Origin: Thiomicrorhabdus xiamenensis
GTDB lineage: Bacteria; Pseudomonadota; Gammaproteobacteria; Thiomicrospirales; Thiomicrospiraceae
Length of the DNA stretch: 64,000 nucleotides
Direction of reading: 5' to 3'
NCBI RefSeq assembly: GCF_013282625.1
Contig: NZ_CP054020.1
Span: forward strand, 372,001-436,000
This document shows, in pieces, positions 27,515-37,492 of this stretch; the stretch's first letter is position 1; the number at the start of each line of letters is the position of its first letter. Under the pieces are notes generated by a model that saw only the letters and a program-made list of their open reading frames with translations, made no database searches and had not been told where the DNA came from. The position numbers and the translations under genes are program-made.

Positions 27515-29074
27515 TTATTTAAACTCCAGATTAAAGTTGATCTGTGCCAGTCGTTTGGCTTCAACTTTAAGGTCCATCTGACTCAGAGGGTGTTGGTCCA
27601 GCCAGTTATCGGCAAAGATCAGACAGAGGTTGGTCTCTTTCTTGATCAGCAGTTCCGGTTTGATCTGTTCCAGATCCCGTCCGCGGTGGATACGTACGGC
27701 CAGACGAAGGAGAACGGTCAGATAACGGATTTTCTGGGCTTGTTCTTTGTCAAAGTCGTCTAGTGCGGAACTGATGAATTTTCCTCTGTGGTTGAGCAGA
27801 AGTGCACTCAGAATCTGTTTTTCCTGCTGGTCAAAACCAGCCATATCCGACTGCGCGACCAGATATGCGCTGTGCTGCCGATAGCGCTTGTAACTGATGG
27901 CAATTCCACATTCGTGCAAGCGACAGGCCCAGTCCAGCAGCTGCCGGTAATTGATTTCTTCGGAATGAAGCTCCCAACAATTGTGCGCCTGCTTGAAGAG
28001 GTGACGTGCCGTTGCCGCTACGGCGTCGGCCTGTTTACTGTCGACCTTCATCCATTTTTGCATCGCCTGTACACTGACATCGCGGACATCTTCGGCATAC
28101 AGACGTCCCAGAGTATCGAATACCAGGCCTTCACGCAGTGCATTGGGTGAGACGTGCATTACGTCGATATTGAGTTCCATAAAGGTAGCGATCAGTACCG
28201 CTAGTCCGCCACTGATAACCGGGCGCCGCTCATCCTTCAGGCCGGAAATTTTCAGTTCGTCCAGCTCTCCGGATTCAATCAGAGCCTGTTTCAGTTGGAG
28301 CATGCCATCAAGCGTTATACCGCCTTCCGACCACTGGTTTTGCTCTAAAATCTGACCGATCGATTTAATGGTTCCGGATGCGCCTATGGCGTTGTCCCAC
28401 GACAAGGCGATCAGCTTGTTACGATGCGGGCGCAGCACCTGACGGCACCGGTCGATCGCTTTCTGCATCGCTTCGGCGGTAATTTTGTTATTCGCGAAAT
28501 GGGCCTGGGTAATGCTGACACAGCCCATTTCGGTACTGGTCAGGTGCTGATAGCGGTTGCGCTGGCCGATAATGTATTCAGTACTGCCGCCGCCAATGTC
28601 CATGACCAGGCGCTGCTCGTCGCTCTTAGGCAGTCCAAGGGACACGCCAAGGTAGATGAGACGCGCCTCTTCCTGGCCGGAAATAATCTGAATGCCGATT
28701 CCCAAAGCTTCACGGGCGGCATTCAGAAACTGGCGACTGTTTTTGGCGTTGCGTAGGGTGTTGGTTCCGACGGCGCGGATATTCTGGTGTGGAATGCCTT
28801 TGATGCGCTGTCCGAAACGTTCCAGGCAGGCGATGCCGCTGGCAAAGGCTTCTTCGCTCAAGTAACCGCTTTTATCCAGTCCGGAACGCAGTCGAACCAT
28901 CTCTTTGTGTTTATCGATCACCTGCATCTGTCCGTGCGTCTGACGGGCGATGATCATATGAAAACTGTTCGATCCCAGATCGATTGCAGCATACAGCGCG
29001 TTCTCTTCGCTGTCGTCAATGCCGAGGCTTTGGCTGTTGATCGCTGGGTACTGGAGAAGGGTCTCTTGATTCAT
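27515..29074 (-). CDS. ppx: Exopolyphosphatase / pppGpp phosphatase
   Basis: Removes terminal phosphate from polyphosphate, or the gamma phosphate of pppGpp. The 519-residue Ppx/GppA-family protein (E. coli Ppx 513) starts its first ASKHA domain at AAIDLGSNSFHMIIARQ. MDIGGGSTEYIIG is the second phosphate loop, then IGASGTIKSIGQ. Domain III has an HD-like helical fold (WACRLHECGIAISYKRYRQHSAY). It follows the polyphosphate kinase gene on the same strand (161-base gap), the classical ppk-ppx order, so polyphosphate turnover is the likely role. Confidence 0.92.
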   Translation of the reverse strand: MNQETLLQYPAINSQSLGIDDSEENALYAAIDLGSNSFHMIIARQTHGQMQVIDKHKEMVRLRSGLDKSGYLSEEAFASGIACLERFGQRIKGIPHQNIRAVGTNTLRNAKNSRQFLNAAREALGIGIQIISGQEEARLIYLGVSLGLPKSDEQRLVMDIGGGSTEYIIGQRNRYQHLTSTEMGCVSITQAHFANNKITAEAMQKAIDRCRQVLRPHRNKLIALSWDNAIGASGTIKSIGQILEQNQWSEGGITLDGMLQLKQALIESGELDELKISGLKDERRPVISGGLAVLIATFMELNIDVMHVSPNALREGLVFDTLGRLYAEDVRDVSVQAMQKWMKVDSKQADAVAATARHLFKQAHNCWELHSEEINYRQLLDWACRLHECGIAISYKRYRQHSAYLVAQSDMAGFDQQEKQILSALLLNHRGKFISSALDDFDKEQAQKIRYLTVLLRLAVRIHRGRDLEQIKPELLIKKETNLCLIFADNWLDQHPLSQMDLKVEAKRLAQINFNLEFK

Positions 29075-29235
29075 CGAAGTTCTCTTGAGTGTTCTTTCAG
29101 AGCGCTAGTTTACTCTGTCTGTTTTTAGGTGTGTAGTGATTTGCCCCAAAAGACGCGGTTTCCGGCCAGGTTAACCGATAAAATAAGCGGTTTTACCTAG
29201 CCAGAATTGCGGCGTTCGATTGAGGCGTGTGCGGT

Positions 29236-31359
29236 TTAGCCTTCACTGTATTTTTCGATCAGATATTGCTGGGCATTATAGGCCGGACGTCCTTCAGGGA
29301 TTGCTTGAAGATAGTTGCCGTCCGCCTGCAGCTTCCAGGCGCCGGTGTTGTCTTCCAGATAAACGCCGAGTCCTTCCGTATAAACCTGCTGGAAAAGTCG
29401 CGGATCAAGGATCGGGAAGCAGGTTTCCACTCGGGCCAGAAGGTTACGGCGCATCCAGTCGGCACTTGAGCAGAACAGTTCCGGTTTGCCGCCGGCATTT
29501 TCGAAATAGTACACGCGGTGATGTTCAAGGAAACGACCGATAATCGATGTTACGGTAATGTTTTCCGAAAGCCCCGGGACGCCCGGTCTGAGGCTACAGA
29601 TTCCGCGGACGATCAGATCGATTTCGACACCGGCCTGCGATGCTTCATACAGATTGTCGATGATTTCCTGTTCTTCGAGACCGTTCATTTTGGCGATGAT
29701 ACGAGCTGGTTTACCCTGACGGGCATTTTCCGCTTCGCGTTGAATGCGTTCCAGCATTCCGCTATGCAGGGTGAACGGCGATTGCAGTAAGACTTCGAGA
29801 TCCTTGGTCTCTCCGAGGCTGGTCAGTTGCTGGAAAACCTTGGAGGCGTCGCGGCCAATTGACTGATTAGCCGTCAGCAGCCCGAAATCCGAATAGAAAC
29901 GGGTCGTGATATGGTGGTAGTTCCCGGTTCCCATATGGGTGTAGTAGCGAATGCGGTCGTTTTCTCGGCGCACTACCAGAATCATTTTTGCATGGGTTTT
30001 GTAGCCGACGACCCCGTAAACAACATGTACGCCGGCATCTTGCAGACGGGTCGCCTGAATGATATTGGTATCTTCGTCGAAACGGGCGCGCAGTTCGACG
30101 ACAGCAGTAACCTCTTTGCCGTTCTGCGCCGCCTTCATCAGCGCTTTGATAATATCCGAATCTTCACCGGTACGGTATAGCGTCATGCGAATCGCCAGAA
30201 CGTCAGGGTCCTTGGATGCCTCTTTAAGGAAGTCGATAACCGGCGTAAAGGCCTCATAAGGGTGGTGCAACAGAATGTCTTTCTGCGCGATACGGGCAAA
30301 CAGCGAGTCGTTTTTCTTCTGGCGTGTAAACAGTTTGAAGGCCTTTTTAACGCTTTTCTTGGTCAGTTGTCGCTGGGTGTAAGGTTCGAACTGCAAATCC
30401 GGGCGGTTGACTCTATCCGGCAGAGCGCTCAGGCGGTGCAGGTTAACCGGACCATTGACCTGATAGAGCGCTTTTTCGGTCAGGTTGAAACGGTCCAGCA
30501 GGTAGTCCACCATATGCGGAGGACAGTTGTCCGCGACTTCGAGACGGATTGCGCCACCATAGTCTCGTGTAGAGAGTTCGCCACGCAGAGCGCTCATGAT
30601 ATCGTCAACCTCTTCTTCGTCGATAAAGAGGTTGGTGTTACGGGTGACACGGAACTGGTAGCAGCCGGTGACCGTCATTCCCGGGAAAAGCAGCGACACA
30701 TTCGCGTGCAGTACCGAAGAGAGGAAGACAAAGTCGTTATCACCTTCTGTCGCTTCAGGCGGAAGTTTAATAATACGTGGCAATGAACGCGGGACCGGAA
30801 CGATTGCCAGGCCGTTTGAGCGTCCGAAGGCGTCGGCACCTTCCAGAGAAACAATGAAATTCAAACTCTTGTTCAGAACACGCGGGAAAGGGTGCGACGG
30901 GTCAAGTCCAACAGCACTCAGAACCGGCTGTAAAGACTGGATAAAGTACTCTTTAATCCATGCCCGCTGGGTATCATTCCAGTGGTTGCGGCGTAGGAAA
31001 TTGATGTTTTCCTTCTGTAGCTCCGGAATCAGGATATGGTTCAGCGTACTGTACTGTTGCTCGACGATCTCGTGTGCCGTGTCGGAGAGCATGTCGATCG
31101 CTTCGTTCGGATCCATTCCGTCCGGGCGGGTCAGGGTGCCCGGCTGATTGGCCACTTCATACAGACTGGCAAGACGGACTTCGAAGAACTCGTCCATGTT
31201 ACTGCTGGAAATACACAGGTACTTAAGGCGTTCCAGTAACGGGATATCCGGGTTTTTAGCTTGGGCCAGAACCCGGCGGTTAAACTCCAATAAGCTTTGT
31301 TCGCGGTTGATATAGCGAGGGTAGTCGGTGGCAAGAGGTGGTAGATCGTTTGCGCTCAT
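29236..31359 (-). CDS. ppk: Polyphosphate kinase 1
   Basis: Reversibly polymerises the gamma phosphate of ATP into polyphosphate at the membrane. The 707-residue protein has the N-terminal domain (YINREQSLLEFNRRVLAQA), the head domain and the two PLD-like catalytic halves. The phosphorylated His is in YYTHMGTGNY; the second essential His is in LEHHRVYYF. Length is near E. coli Ppk (688). It is upstream of ppx. The start at 31359 is supported by AGGGA nine bases upstream. Confidence 0.97.
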   Translation of the reverse strand: MSANDLPPLATDYPRYINREQSLLEFNRRVLAQAKNPDIPLLERLKYLCISSSNMDEFFEVRLASLYEVANQPGTLTRPDGMDPNEAIDMLSDTAHEIVEQQYSTLNHILIPELQKENINFLRRNHWNDTQRAWIKEYFIQSLQPVLSAVGLDPSHPFPRVLNKSLNFIVSLEGADAFGRSNGLAIVPVPRSLPRIIKLPPEATEGDNDFVFLSSVLHANVSLLFPGMTVTGCYQFRVTRNTNLFIDEEEVDDIMSALRGELSTRDYGGAIRLEVADNCPPHMVDYLLDRFNLTEKALYQVNGPVNLHRLSALPDRVNRPDLQFEPYTQRQLTKKSVKKAFKLFTRQKKNDSLFARIAQKDILLHHPYEAFTPVIDFLKEASKDPDVLAIRMTLYRTGEDSDIIKALMKAAQNGKEVTAVVELRARFDEDTNIIQATRLQDAGVHVVYGVVGYKTHAKMILVVRRENDRIRYYTHMGTGNYHHITTRFYSDFGLLTANQSIGRDASKVFQQLTSLGETKDLEVLLQSPFTLHSGMLERIQREAENARQGKPARIIAKMNGLEEQEIIDNLYEASQAGVEIDLIVRGICSLRPGVPGLSENITVTSIIGRFLEHHRVYYFENAGGKPELFCSSADWMRRNLLARVETCFPILDPRLFQQVYTEGLGVYLEDNTGAWKLQADGNYLQAIPEGRPAYNAQQYLIEKYSEG

Positions 31360-31552
31360 AGAGTAGGTCCCTGAAATCCCTTATTTGAGTATTAAAAAGT
31401 GATTAATGTCGGGTGCCGTTTTTCCACTGTTTCATCTACGTAAATACGGCACAATTTTCTATTCTAGCGCACTTGAATGACGCTGTAGTCGAAGAAATTG
31501 TGAAATATTTATGGCTGAGATCAGTCGCTTTAAATGAGAAAGGTTGCGAGCT

Positions 31553-31834
31553 TTATTGCTGTTTGTCGGGATTCTGTTGTTTGGATTTTTTCTGCGCATC
31601 GCAAGAACAGGGCGGAACGGGGTCGATTCCACCGGGGTTCCCTGGATGGCAGCGGCTGATGCGTTTGATCGCCAGCCAGGAACCTTTGATGACACCATGC
31701 GTTTTGAGAGCTTCGATGGTGTAATTGGAGCAGCTTGGATAGAAGCGACAGCGTGGTCCGAGCAACGGGCTGATAAAGAGTTGATAAAAGCGGATGATGG
31801 CGTAAAACAGCCAATAAACAGGATTCCATTTCAT
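31553..31834 (-). CDS. yidD: YidD membrane-insertion efficiency factor
   Basis: A 93-residue amphipathic protein that aids YidC-dependent membrane insertion. The signature is complete: [28 protein letters not shown] ... [24 protein letters not shown] (shown in part), with the conserved cysteines. In most bacteria yidD lies between rnpA and yidC; here it is an orphan copy just downstream of a c-di-GMP gene (56-base gap). Confidence 0.93.
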   Translation of the reverse strand: MKWNPVYWLFYAIIRFYQLFISPLLGPRCRFYPSCSNYTIEALKTHGVIKGSWLAIKRISRCHPGNPGGIDPVPPCSCDAQKKSKQQNPDKQQ

Positions 31835-31890
31835 TGTTTAGATTTGCGCTCTTTGTTGCATGGCCGCTGTCCTTTTCCGAGTCGTCAGGC

Positions 31891-34668
31891 TTAGTTTCTT
31901 AAAGCGCGGTAGGTTGCGCTCTGATAGAAATTCTCGGCATGTTCGGTCAGCCAGACTTCCAAATCGTCACTCTTAAGTGGTTTGCTGATGACAAAGCCCT
32001 GAATGTATTCACACTGCCTCTCTTCGAGGAAGTTCAGTTGTTTGAGTGTCTCCACGCCTTCCGCGACAACCCGGACGTTCAGGTTGTGCGCCAGATGCAG
32101 AATCGCTTCACTGATGCTGATATCTTCTTCATCCATTGGCAGGCCGTCGATAAAACTTTTATCGATTTTGAGAATGCTCAGAGGGAAGCGCTTCAAGTAG
32201 CTCAAAGACGAGTAGCCGGTGCCGAAATCGTCAACGGCCAGCTCGAAGCCGAGTTTTCTGAGTTCCCGTAAAAGCTTGATGTTGGTATCGGCGTTTGTCA
32301 TTACGGTACTTTCGGTCAGCTCGATTTCCAAAAGGCGGTTCGGAACGTCCGCCTCTTGCATTTTAGTCGCCAGGTTGGTGATGAAGCCTTCCGCGCTGAA
32401 CTGACTGCTGCTGATGTTGATGGCGATGGATAGATCCTGGAAAGGTGTATTGCGCCATGATTTCAGTTGCTTGACGGTCTGGTCGACGACCCAGTGACTG
32501 ATCGGCAGAATAATCCGCGTCTCTTCGGCAATCGGAATAAAAACATTCGGCGGCACCAGACCAAGTTCCGGATTTCGCCAGCGCAATAGGGCTTCAACGC
32601 CGATGATTTTACCGGTGGTGATTTCCATTTTCGGCTGATAGCACAGGTACATTTCATTGTTGCTCAGAGCGTTGCGCAGATGTTTTTCCATTTGCAGGCG
32701 TGCAGAGACGTGCTGGCTCATCTGTTCCTGATAGATGGCAAAGGTGTTTTTACCCTGGGCCTTGGCTTCATACATCGCAGTATCGGCATGACGCAACAGC
32801 GTATCGACGCTCTGACCGTTTTGCGGGTAGAAGGCGATCCCGATACTGGCGCTGACGCGAAGATCGTGATTGTCGATCTTAATGGTTCGTTCGATATTGT
32901 TGAGGATGCGCAGCGCGATAGACGAAATATTGTAAATATCCGCGTCACGCAGCATCAGAACGAACTCGTCTCCTCCGAAACGACAGATATGGGATTGATC
33001 GCCGACGCCTTTGATATTGTGTGTCAGGCGTTTGGCGATCACCTTGAGCAGTTCGTCGCCGATATTATGTCCAAGCGAGTCGTTGACCTGTTTGAAACCG
33101 TCGAGATCCATAAACAGTATGGCAAAGCTCTGATCGGGACGTTCGGCGAGCTGTTCTTCGATCTGGGATTTGAAGTAAACGCGGTTTTCCAGTTGAGTCA
33201 GGGAGTCGTAAAACGCGTATTGACGGATCTCTTTCTCGGTTTTGCGCTGATTGGTAATATCTTTGATGAACAGACTGATTTCGGGCTCGTCGTTAATCAT
33301 TAATACCGAATAGGAAATTTCAGCCAGAATTTTTTCGCCGGAGCGGGTCAGCAAGGACATCTCCAATTTGGAGGCTTTGGTGTTTTGATGCCCATGTTCC
33401 GAAGTCGTGATAAACAGATCCAGTAGCGTGCCCGAGTCGCCGAAGACGGTTTTGATGGTGTAGCGATCGAAGAGTAGCTGAACCAATGAATTCTGCAGCG
33501 CTTCCCGGCGTGTATAGCCGAATAGCTCTTCGGCATAAGGGTTCCAGACTTTGATGATGCCGAACTTGTCGGTAATGATAATAGCGTCCTGTGACGAATC
33601 CAGCAGTTCCTGAAGGCGGTTGTGCATTTCCGACAAGATGCGTGTTTTATTCAGGATGGAGAGGGTCGCAATCGATAGCAGGATAAAAATCAATGCACTT
33701 ATCAGTCCGAAAATCACGGCTTTCTGTTTGTCGATCTCTTGCCAGTCGAGATGATTGGTGATCGTAATGCGGCAGTTATGACAGCTTAGCGAGGGAACCA
33801 GTACCGTCTCGAAACGTTTCCAGTATGAAGTTGGCGGCTTTTCCATCTTTGCGGAGTTCCAGGACCAGCCTGTGTTGTAGTTGTCGGAAACACGCCTGAA
33901 AGAGACCTCGACCGCATCGTCTCGGAAAGCTTTCTGAATCGGCTTGGTCAGTGCAGAGTGGGTATTGACCAGAAAAACAATTGCGCCGGTTACCCATTCG
34001 GAGCGGTCTTCCTGATGGATGTTTGTTGGCTCTGTGGCGTACACGGGATGGGTGACTACCGCCAAGGATTTATTCGGGTGGGTCTGCTCCAGCCAGAAGA
34101 TCGCCGTTCTGTTTTCTTTGACTTGACTGTCGAAGCGTTTTTCGATTTCCGGAATGCTGAAAAGGTCTTCGGCGATATAGGATGCGTTGTCCGGTGTGAG
34201 CGGTTCAACCTGATTGATGGCCAGAAAGTAGGGGGAGGCATTTTCCTTCTCTTGAAGAAAAATGCCCTTCGGTCGAATTTTAAAGGATTCGAATCCGAGC
34301 TGTTTTTGTTTTTCTTCAAATGAAGATAACTGTGTTTTCTTGGCGTAAGTCGCCAGCCCCATCGCCTCGATATAAGGGTAATCGTTCAACAGCCCCTGTG
34401 CGAAAATGCTGATGTCGTGTGAGGACTTAATATATTGCCCTGAATACTGCTGAGCGATGGCTTCAATCAGCGAGCTGATTTTCTGTTCCTCGATCAGGTA
34501 ATTCTGGCGGATATCCTGAACTTCTTTGAGGAAAGCGGTGCGTTTCTCGCTTGCCTGATCTTCAATGTGCAGAAAGATGAATCCGATGACCCAGAAAGGC
34601 ATTAGAAGCCAGACTAATTTCTGTCTTTTGCTGAGTTTGGTCGAGAAAGGGCCGATACGGTCATTCAT
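31891..34668 (-). CDS. CHASE-PAS-GGDEF-EAL c-di-GMP turnover protein
   Basis: An inner-membrane sensor of about 925 residues. TM1 is at 12-30, then a large periplasmic region (about 40-320) with a CHASE-type fold, TM2 near 325-347, PAS (LLDSSQDAIIITDKFGIIKVWN, from about 356), GGDEF and EAL. The cyclase motif is RFGGDEF near 563, intact; the phosphodiesterase motif is GVEALLRW near 690 and ENTI-type residues follow, also looking intact. The start at 34668 overlaps the stop of the binding-protein gene by eight bases and has AAGGAG ten bases upstream; ATG 34692 is less likely. The overlap implies translational coupling to that gene, so its ligand may be what this protein senses. Confidence 0.9.
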   Translation of the reverse strand: MNDRIGPFSTKLSKRQKLVWLLMPFWVIGFIFLHIEDQASEKRTAFLKEVQDIRQNYLIEEQKISSLIEAIAQQYSGQYIKSSHDISIFAQGLLNDYPYIEAMGLATYAKKTQLSSFEEKQKQLGFESFKIRPKGIFLQEKENASPYFLAINQVEPLTPDNASYIAEDLFSIPEIEKRFDSQVKENRTAIFWLEQTHPNKSLAVVTHPVYATEPTNIHQEDRSEWVTGAIVFLVNTHSALTKPIQKAFRDDAVEVSFRRVSDNYNTGWSWNSAKMEKPPTSYWKRFETVLVPSLSCHNCRITITNHLDWQEIDKQKAVIFGLISALIFILLSIATLSILNKTRILSEMHNRLQELLDSSQDAIIITDKFGIIKVWNPYAEELFGYTRREALQNSLVQLLFDRYTIKTVFGDSGTLLDLFITTSEHGHQNTKASKLEMSLLTRSGEKILAEISYSVLMINDEPEISLFIKDITNQRKTEKEIRQYAFYDSLTQLENRVYFKSQIEEQLAERPDQSFAILFMDLDGFKQVNDSLGHNIGDELLKVIAKRLTHNIKGVGDQSHICRFGGDEFVLMLRDADIYNISSIALRILNNIERTIKIDNHDLRVSASIGIAFYPQNGQSVDTLLRHADTAMYEAKAQGKNTFAIYQEQMSQHVSARLQMEKHLRNALSNNEMYLCYQPKMEITTGKIIGVEALLRWRNPELGLVPPNVFIPIAEETRIILPISHWVVDQTVKQLKSWRNTPFQDLSIAINISSSQFSAEGFITNLATKMQEADVPNRLLEIELTESTVMTNADTNIKLLRELRKLGFELAVDDFGTGYSSLSYLKRFPLSILKIDKSFIDGLPMDEEDISISEAILHLAHNLNVRVVAEGVETLKQLNFLEERQCEYIQGFVISKPLKSDDLEVWLTEHAENFYQSATYRALRN

Positions 34669-35728
34669 CGAGTTCCGGCTCCTTGGATTCATAGGGTTGT
34701 GCCTGCATTAGGAAGGCGTTCGGCAGTGGTGCGGTCGATTCCTGAATAAGCGTCGGATTATACCAAAATACAAAACTATTGTTGGCGACGACCTCCTGTC
34801 GATCAATCGGCATACCGTCTAAAGTATGGATGGCGGAAAGGCCGGCCCAGGTGCCCTGTTCTTCAGGTTTGTTGGTCAACCCGAGCATGACATACGGCAT
34901 GACCCAGTCATTATTGGTGACGGTCAGTTTCTTGGAGTAGCGTTTGACCCAGTTTAAATTAACGTCCCTGTCCCACTCCGGGAAGGATGCGAAATTATCA
35001 AACAGAATAATGTCGGTGTTTTCATCTTCCTGTAATTGCTTGAATAGCTGACGCCAATCTTGCTGAGTTTGGGCTTGAAATGCGCTGCTCGGAATGTCGA
35101 ACTCTTTTACGATTTGGTGAAAGGCGACCACGTTTTTGGCGGCAGTTGTTCCCGGACCGGCCAGATAGGCGACATGGGTCTTACCTGGATTTATCTGGAA
35201 CAGTAATTCCAGTAGTTGGCGGACCGGTGCGACTTCCAGCATGCCGGTGGTATTACTGTAAGGCAGGCTGTAATTGATGCCGCTGTTATTGATGCCGCAG
35301 AATATAAAAGGCAGTTCAGAACCGTTGAAATAGGGGGCGAGTACATACTCGACTGCATTGTCGTCGGACACAATGACCAAGTCGGGTTGTGTCTGTTCAA
35401 TAAATTGTTTTGCTTTTAGGCCCGAGGCAGTAAGTTGCGACTCCGTATTCAGCTTCTTACTATCCATATAAAAGGTCTGTATTTCGCAATGCTTGCGCAG
35501 TGTACTGAATAAGGCGGATTCAAGCCGATCCTGCCATTCATAGCCGGGCGCATAGGACGCGATGTAGGTACATTTTGGCAGTTTGACCTTATCCATTTTG
35601 TCTACAGTTTTTTGAACCGTTGGCCCAGGAGAAGACCCTGCAAAAGAGGGGGGAGGAGGAAGTGCGAATACCGTCAGAGAGATGAAAGCCAGGAGTAGCA
35701 CTGTTCGGTTTAAGAATGTGTTTTGCAT
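34661..35728 (-). CDS. Periplasmic ABC-type substrate-binding-like protein
   Basis: A 355-residue secreted protein with a signal peptide (MQNTFLNRTVLLLAFISLTVFA) and a type-I periplasmic binding fold like the ABC_sub_bind family (YIASYAPGYEWQDRLESAL; PDLVIVSDDNAVEYVL; FIFCGINNSGINY; NPGKTHVAYLAGPG). No ABC permease or ATPase gene is adjacent, so it is probably a sensor subunit rather than a transporter. It begins at ATG 35728; a GTG at 35755 would add nine residues. It overlaps the c-di-GMP gene by eight bases and is read first. Confidence 0.82.
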   Translation of the reverse strand: MQNTFLNRTVLLLAFISLTVFALPPPPSFAGSSPGPTVQKTVDKMDKVKLPKCTYIASYAPGYEWQDRLESALFSTLRKHCEIQTFYMDSKKLNTESQLTASGLKAKQFIEQTQPDLVIVSDDNAVEYVLAPYFNGSELPFIFCGINNSGINYSLPYSNTTGMLEVAPVRQLLELLFQINPGKTHVAYLAGPGTTAAKNVVAFHQIVKEFDIPSSAFQAQTQQDWRQLFKQLQEDENTDIILFDNFASFPEWDRDVNLNWVKRYSKKLTVTNNDWVMPYVMLGLTNKPEEQGTWAGLSAIHTLDGMPIDRQEVVANNSFVFWYNPTLIQESTAPLPNAFLMQAQPYESKEPELDE

Positions 35729-36118
35729 GGAAGTAAACCTGGAATAGGGAGCCACTTTAAGCTTTCGGAAGACGTTGGTTAAAGGAAAGCACGGTTTCTT
35801 AACGGAGCCTTTCGAGGGCTGTCGTCAAAGGGAACCGGCTATTTTTTATCAAAAGCGTACAAATGCATTAAGATAATTGTCTTGCAGTATCACGCCTTTA
35901 GAAAAAATCTTACAATGTTTAGACTTATAAACCAATTCAAAAGTGTGTATTCGATTGATTTTGAGAGACACTTATTTGATTTTAACCCGTTTAAATTGCG
36001 CACTCTTACAGAGTGACGGCGATTAATCGTTTAAACTGTTGGATAATTTAATCCCCGCTATCGCTGCACGGTCATAGTGATAGCCAAGCCCAAACCAAAG
36101 TAACAAGGATTTCTCTGT
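35729..36118. other. 390-base divergent intergenic region
   Basis: AT-rich and without a gene. It must carry promoters for the binding-protein/c-di-GMP unit (leftward) and the dihydroorotase gene (rightward). A hairpin CACTCT-TAC-AGAGTG is at 36001-36015 on the dihydroorotase side. No -35/-10 pair stands out. Confidence 0.5.
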
Positions 36119-37465
36119 ATGCCAGGCACCCGCAACGCTTTTTTAATCTCGCAAGCCACTATTGTTAACGAAGGACAGCAATCGGTTGCTGATGTTCTTA
36201 TCGAAAACGGGCGTATTGCCTGCATAGGTAACAATCTGAGCGCACCGGAGGGTGTCGAGGTCATCGACGCGAAGGGCTTGCATCTGCTTCCGGGATTTAT
36301 TGACGATCAGGTGCATTTTCGCGAGCCGGGCCTGACCAGTAAGGCGGATATTGAATCAGAATCCAAAGCGGCAGTAGCAGGCGGAACGACAACCTTCATG
36401 GAAATGCCGAACGTCAAGCCGCCGACGGTGACCATTGAACGCCTTGAAGAAAAATATGCACTGGGTGCGAGTAAATCCTGGGCCAACTACTCTTTTTATT
36501 TCGGGGCGACCAATGACAACCTGCAGGAGCTGAAGAAAGTTAACCCGCGCAACGTTTGCGGTGTGAAAGTCTTTATGGGATCTTCGACCGGAAATATGTT
36601 GGTCGACGAAGAGCAGGCGCTGCGCGATATTTTTACGCACAGTCCGACGCTGATTGCGACCCACTGTGAAGATACGCCTATGATTAAGGCGAATGAGGAA
36701 AAATGGCTGGAGAAGTTCGGCGAAGACATTCCGGCTGCCGAGCATCCGAATATCCGCAGTCGCGAAGCCTGTTATAAATCTTCTTCGATGGCGGTGAAGC
36801 TGGCTAAAGAGACCGGTGCGCGTCTGCATATCCTGCATATTACGACGGCGGATGAGCTGGAACTGTTTGAACCGGGGCCGGTTGCAGGCAAGAAAATTAC
36901 CGCTGAAGCTTGTACCCACCATTTGTGGTTCAGCGAAGAAGACTATGCGACAAAAGGACATTACATTAAATGCAATCCGGCGATTAAGACGCAGTCGGAT
37001 CGCGATGCCATTCGTCAGGCTCTGATTGAAGGGCGTATTGATGTCGTTGCAACCGACCACGCGCCTCACCTTGAAGAGGAAAAGCATAACCCGTACTTTT
37101 CTGCGCCGGCCGGTTTGCCTCAGGTACAGCAATCATTGAGTGTTCTTCTGGATTTGGTCAAACAAGGCGTCTTTACGCTTGAGCAGGTAGTCGAAAAAAT
37201 GGCGCATAACGTGGCCACCTTATACGAAATCGAAGAGCGCGGTTATATTCGCGAAGGCTATTGGGCGGACCTGGTACTGGTGGATCTCAATAAACCACAT
37301 ACTGACCTTAAGGACGAAGTGTTGTACAAGTGCGGCTGGTCGCCTTGGGAAGGGCATGAGTTTTCGTCCAGTGTGATCGGAACTTTTGTTTCCGGCGAGT
37401 TGAAATACTATCAGGGCGAATTTGCCGACTTTACTCCGGGACAGCGTTTGCTGTTTAACCGATAA
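36119..37465 (+). CDS. pyrC: Dihydroorotase, class-I-like
   Basis: Closes carbamoyl aspartate to dihydroorotate in pyrimidine synthesis. The 448-residue amidohydrolase has the FREPG motif, bridging-lysine segment GVKVFMGSSTG, metal-site His in ATHCEDT and HILHITT, and catalytic Asp in VATDHAPH. The first metal motif reads DDQVHFREPG, so the usual HxH is QxH. I believe a dihydroorotase subgroup has this Gln, but I cannot check it here. It is a long type distinct from the 348-residue E. coli PyrC. The next gene follows by about 27 bases. Confidence 0.88.
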   Translation: MPGTRNAFLISQATIVNEGQQSVADVLIENGRIACIGNNLSAPEGVEVIDAKGLHLLPGFIDDQVHFREPGLTSKADIESESKAAVAGGTTTFMEMPNVKPPTVTIERLEEKYALGASKSWANYSFYFGATNDNLQELKKVNPRNVCGVKVFMGSSTGNMLVDEEQALRDIFTHSPTLIATHCEDTPMIKANEEKWLEKFGEDIPAAEHPNIRSREACYKSSSMAVKLAKETGARLHILHITTADELELFEPGPVAGKKITAEACTHHLWFSEEDYATKGHYIKCNPAIKTQSDRDAIRQALIEGRIDVVATDHAPHLEEEKHNPYFSAPAGLPQVQQSLSVLLDLVKQGVFTLEQVVEKMAHNVATLYEIEERGYIREGYWADLVLVDLNKPHTDLKDEVLYKCGWSPWEGHEFSSSVIGTFVSGELKYYQGEFADFTPGQRLLFNR

Positions 37466-37492
37466 ACCGCGTTTAATGAGGAGATGAATACG

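Noticed and set aside
29165-29205. Imperfect inverted repeat between ppk and ppx as a terminator
   Set aside because: Mismatched stem with no T run on either strand; too weak to call.
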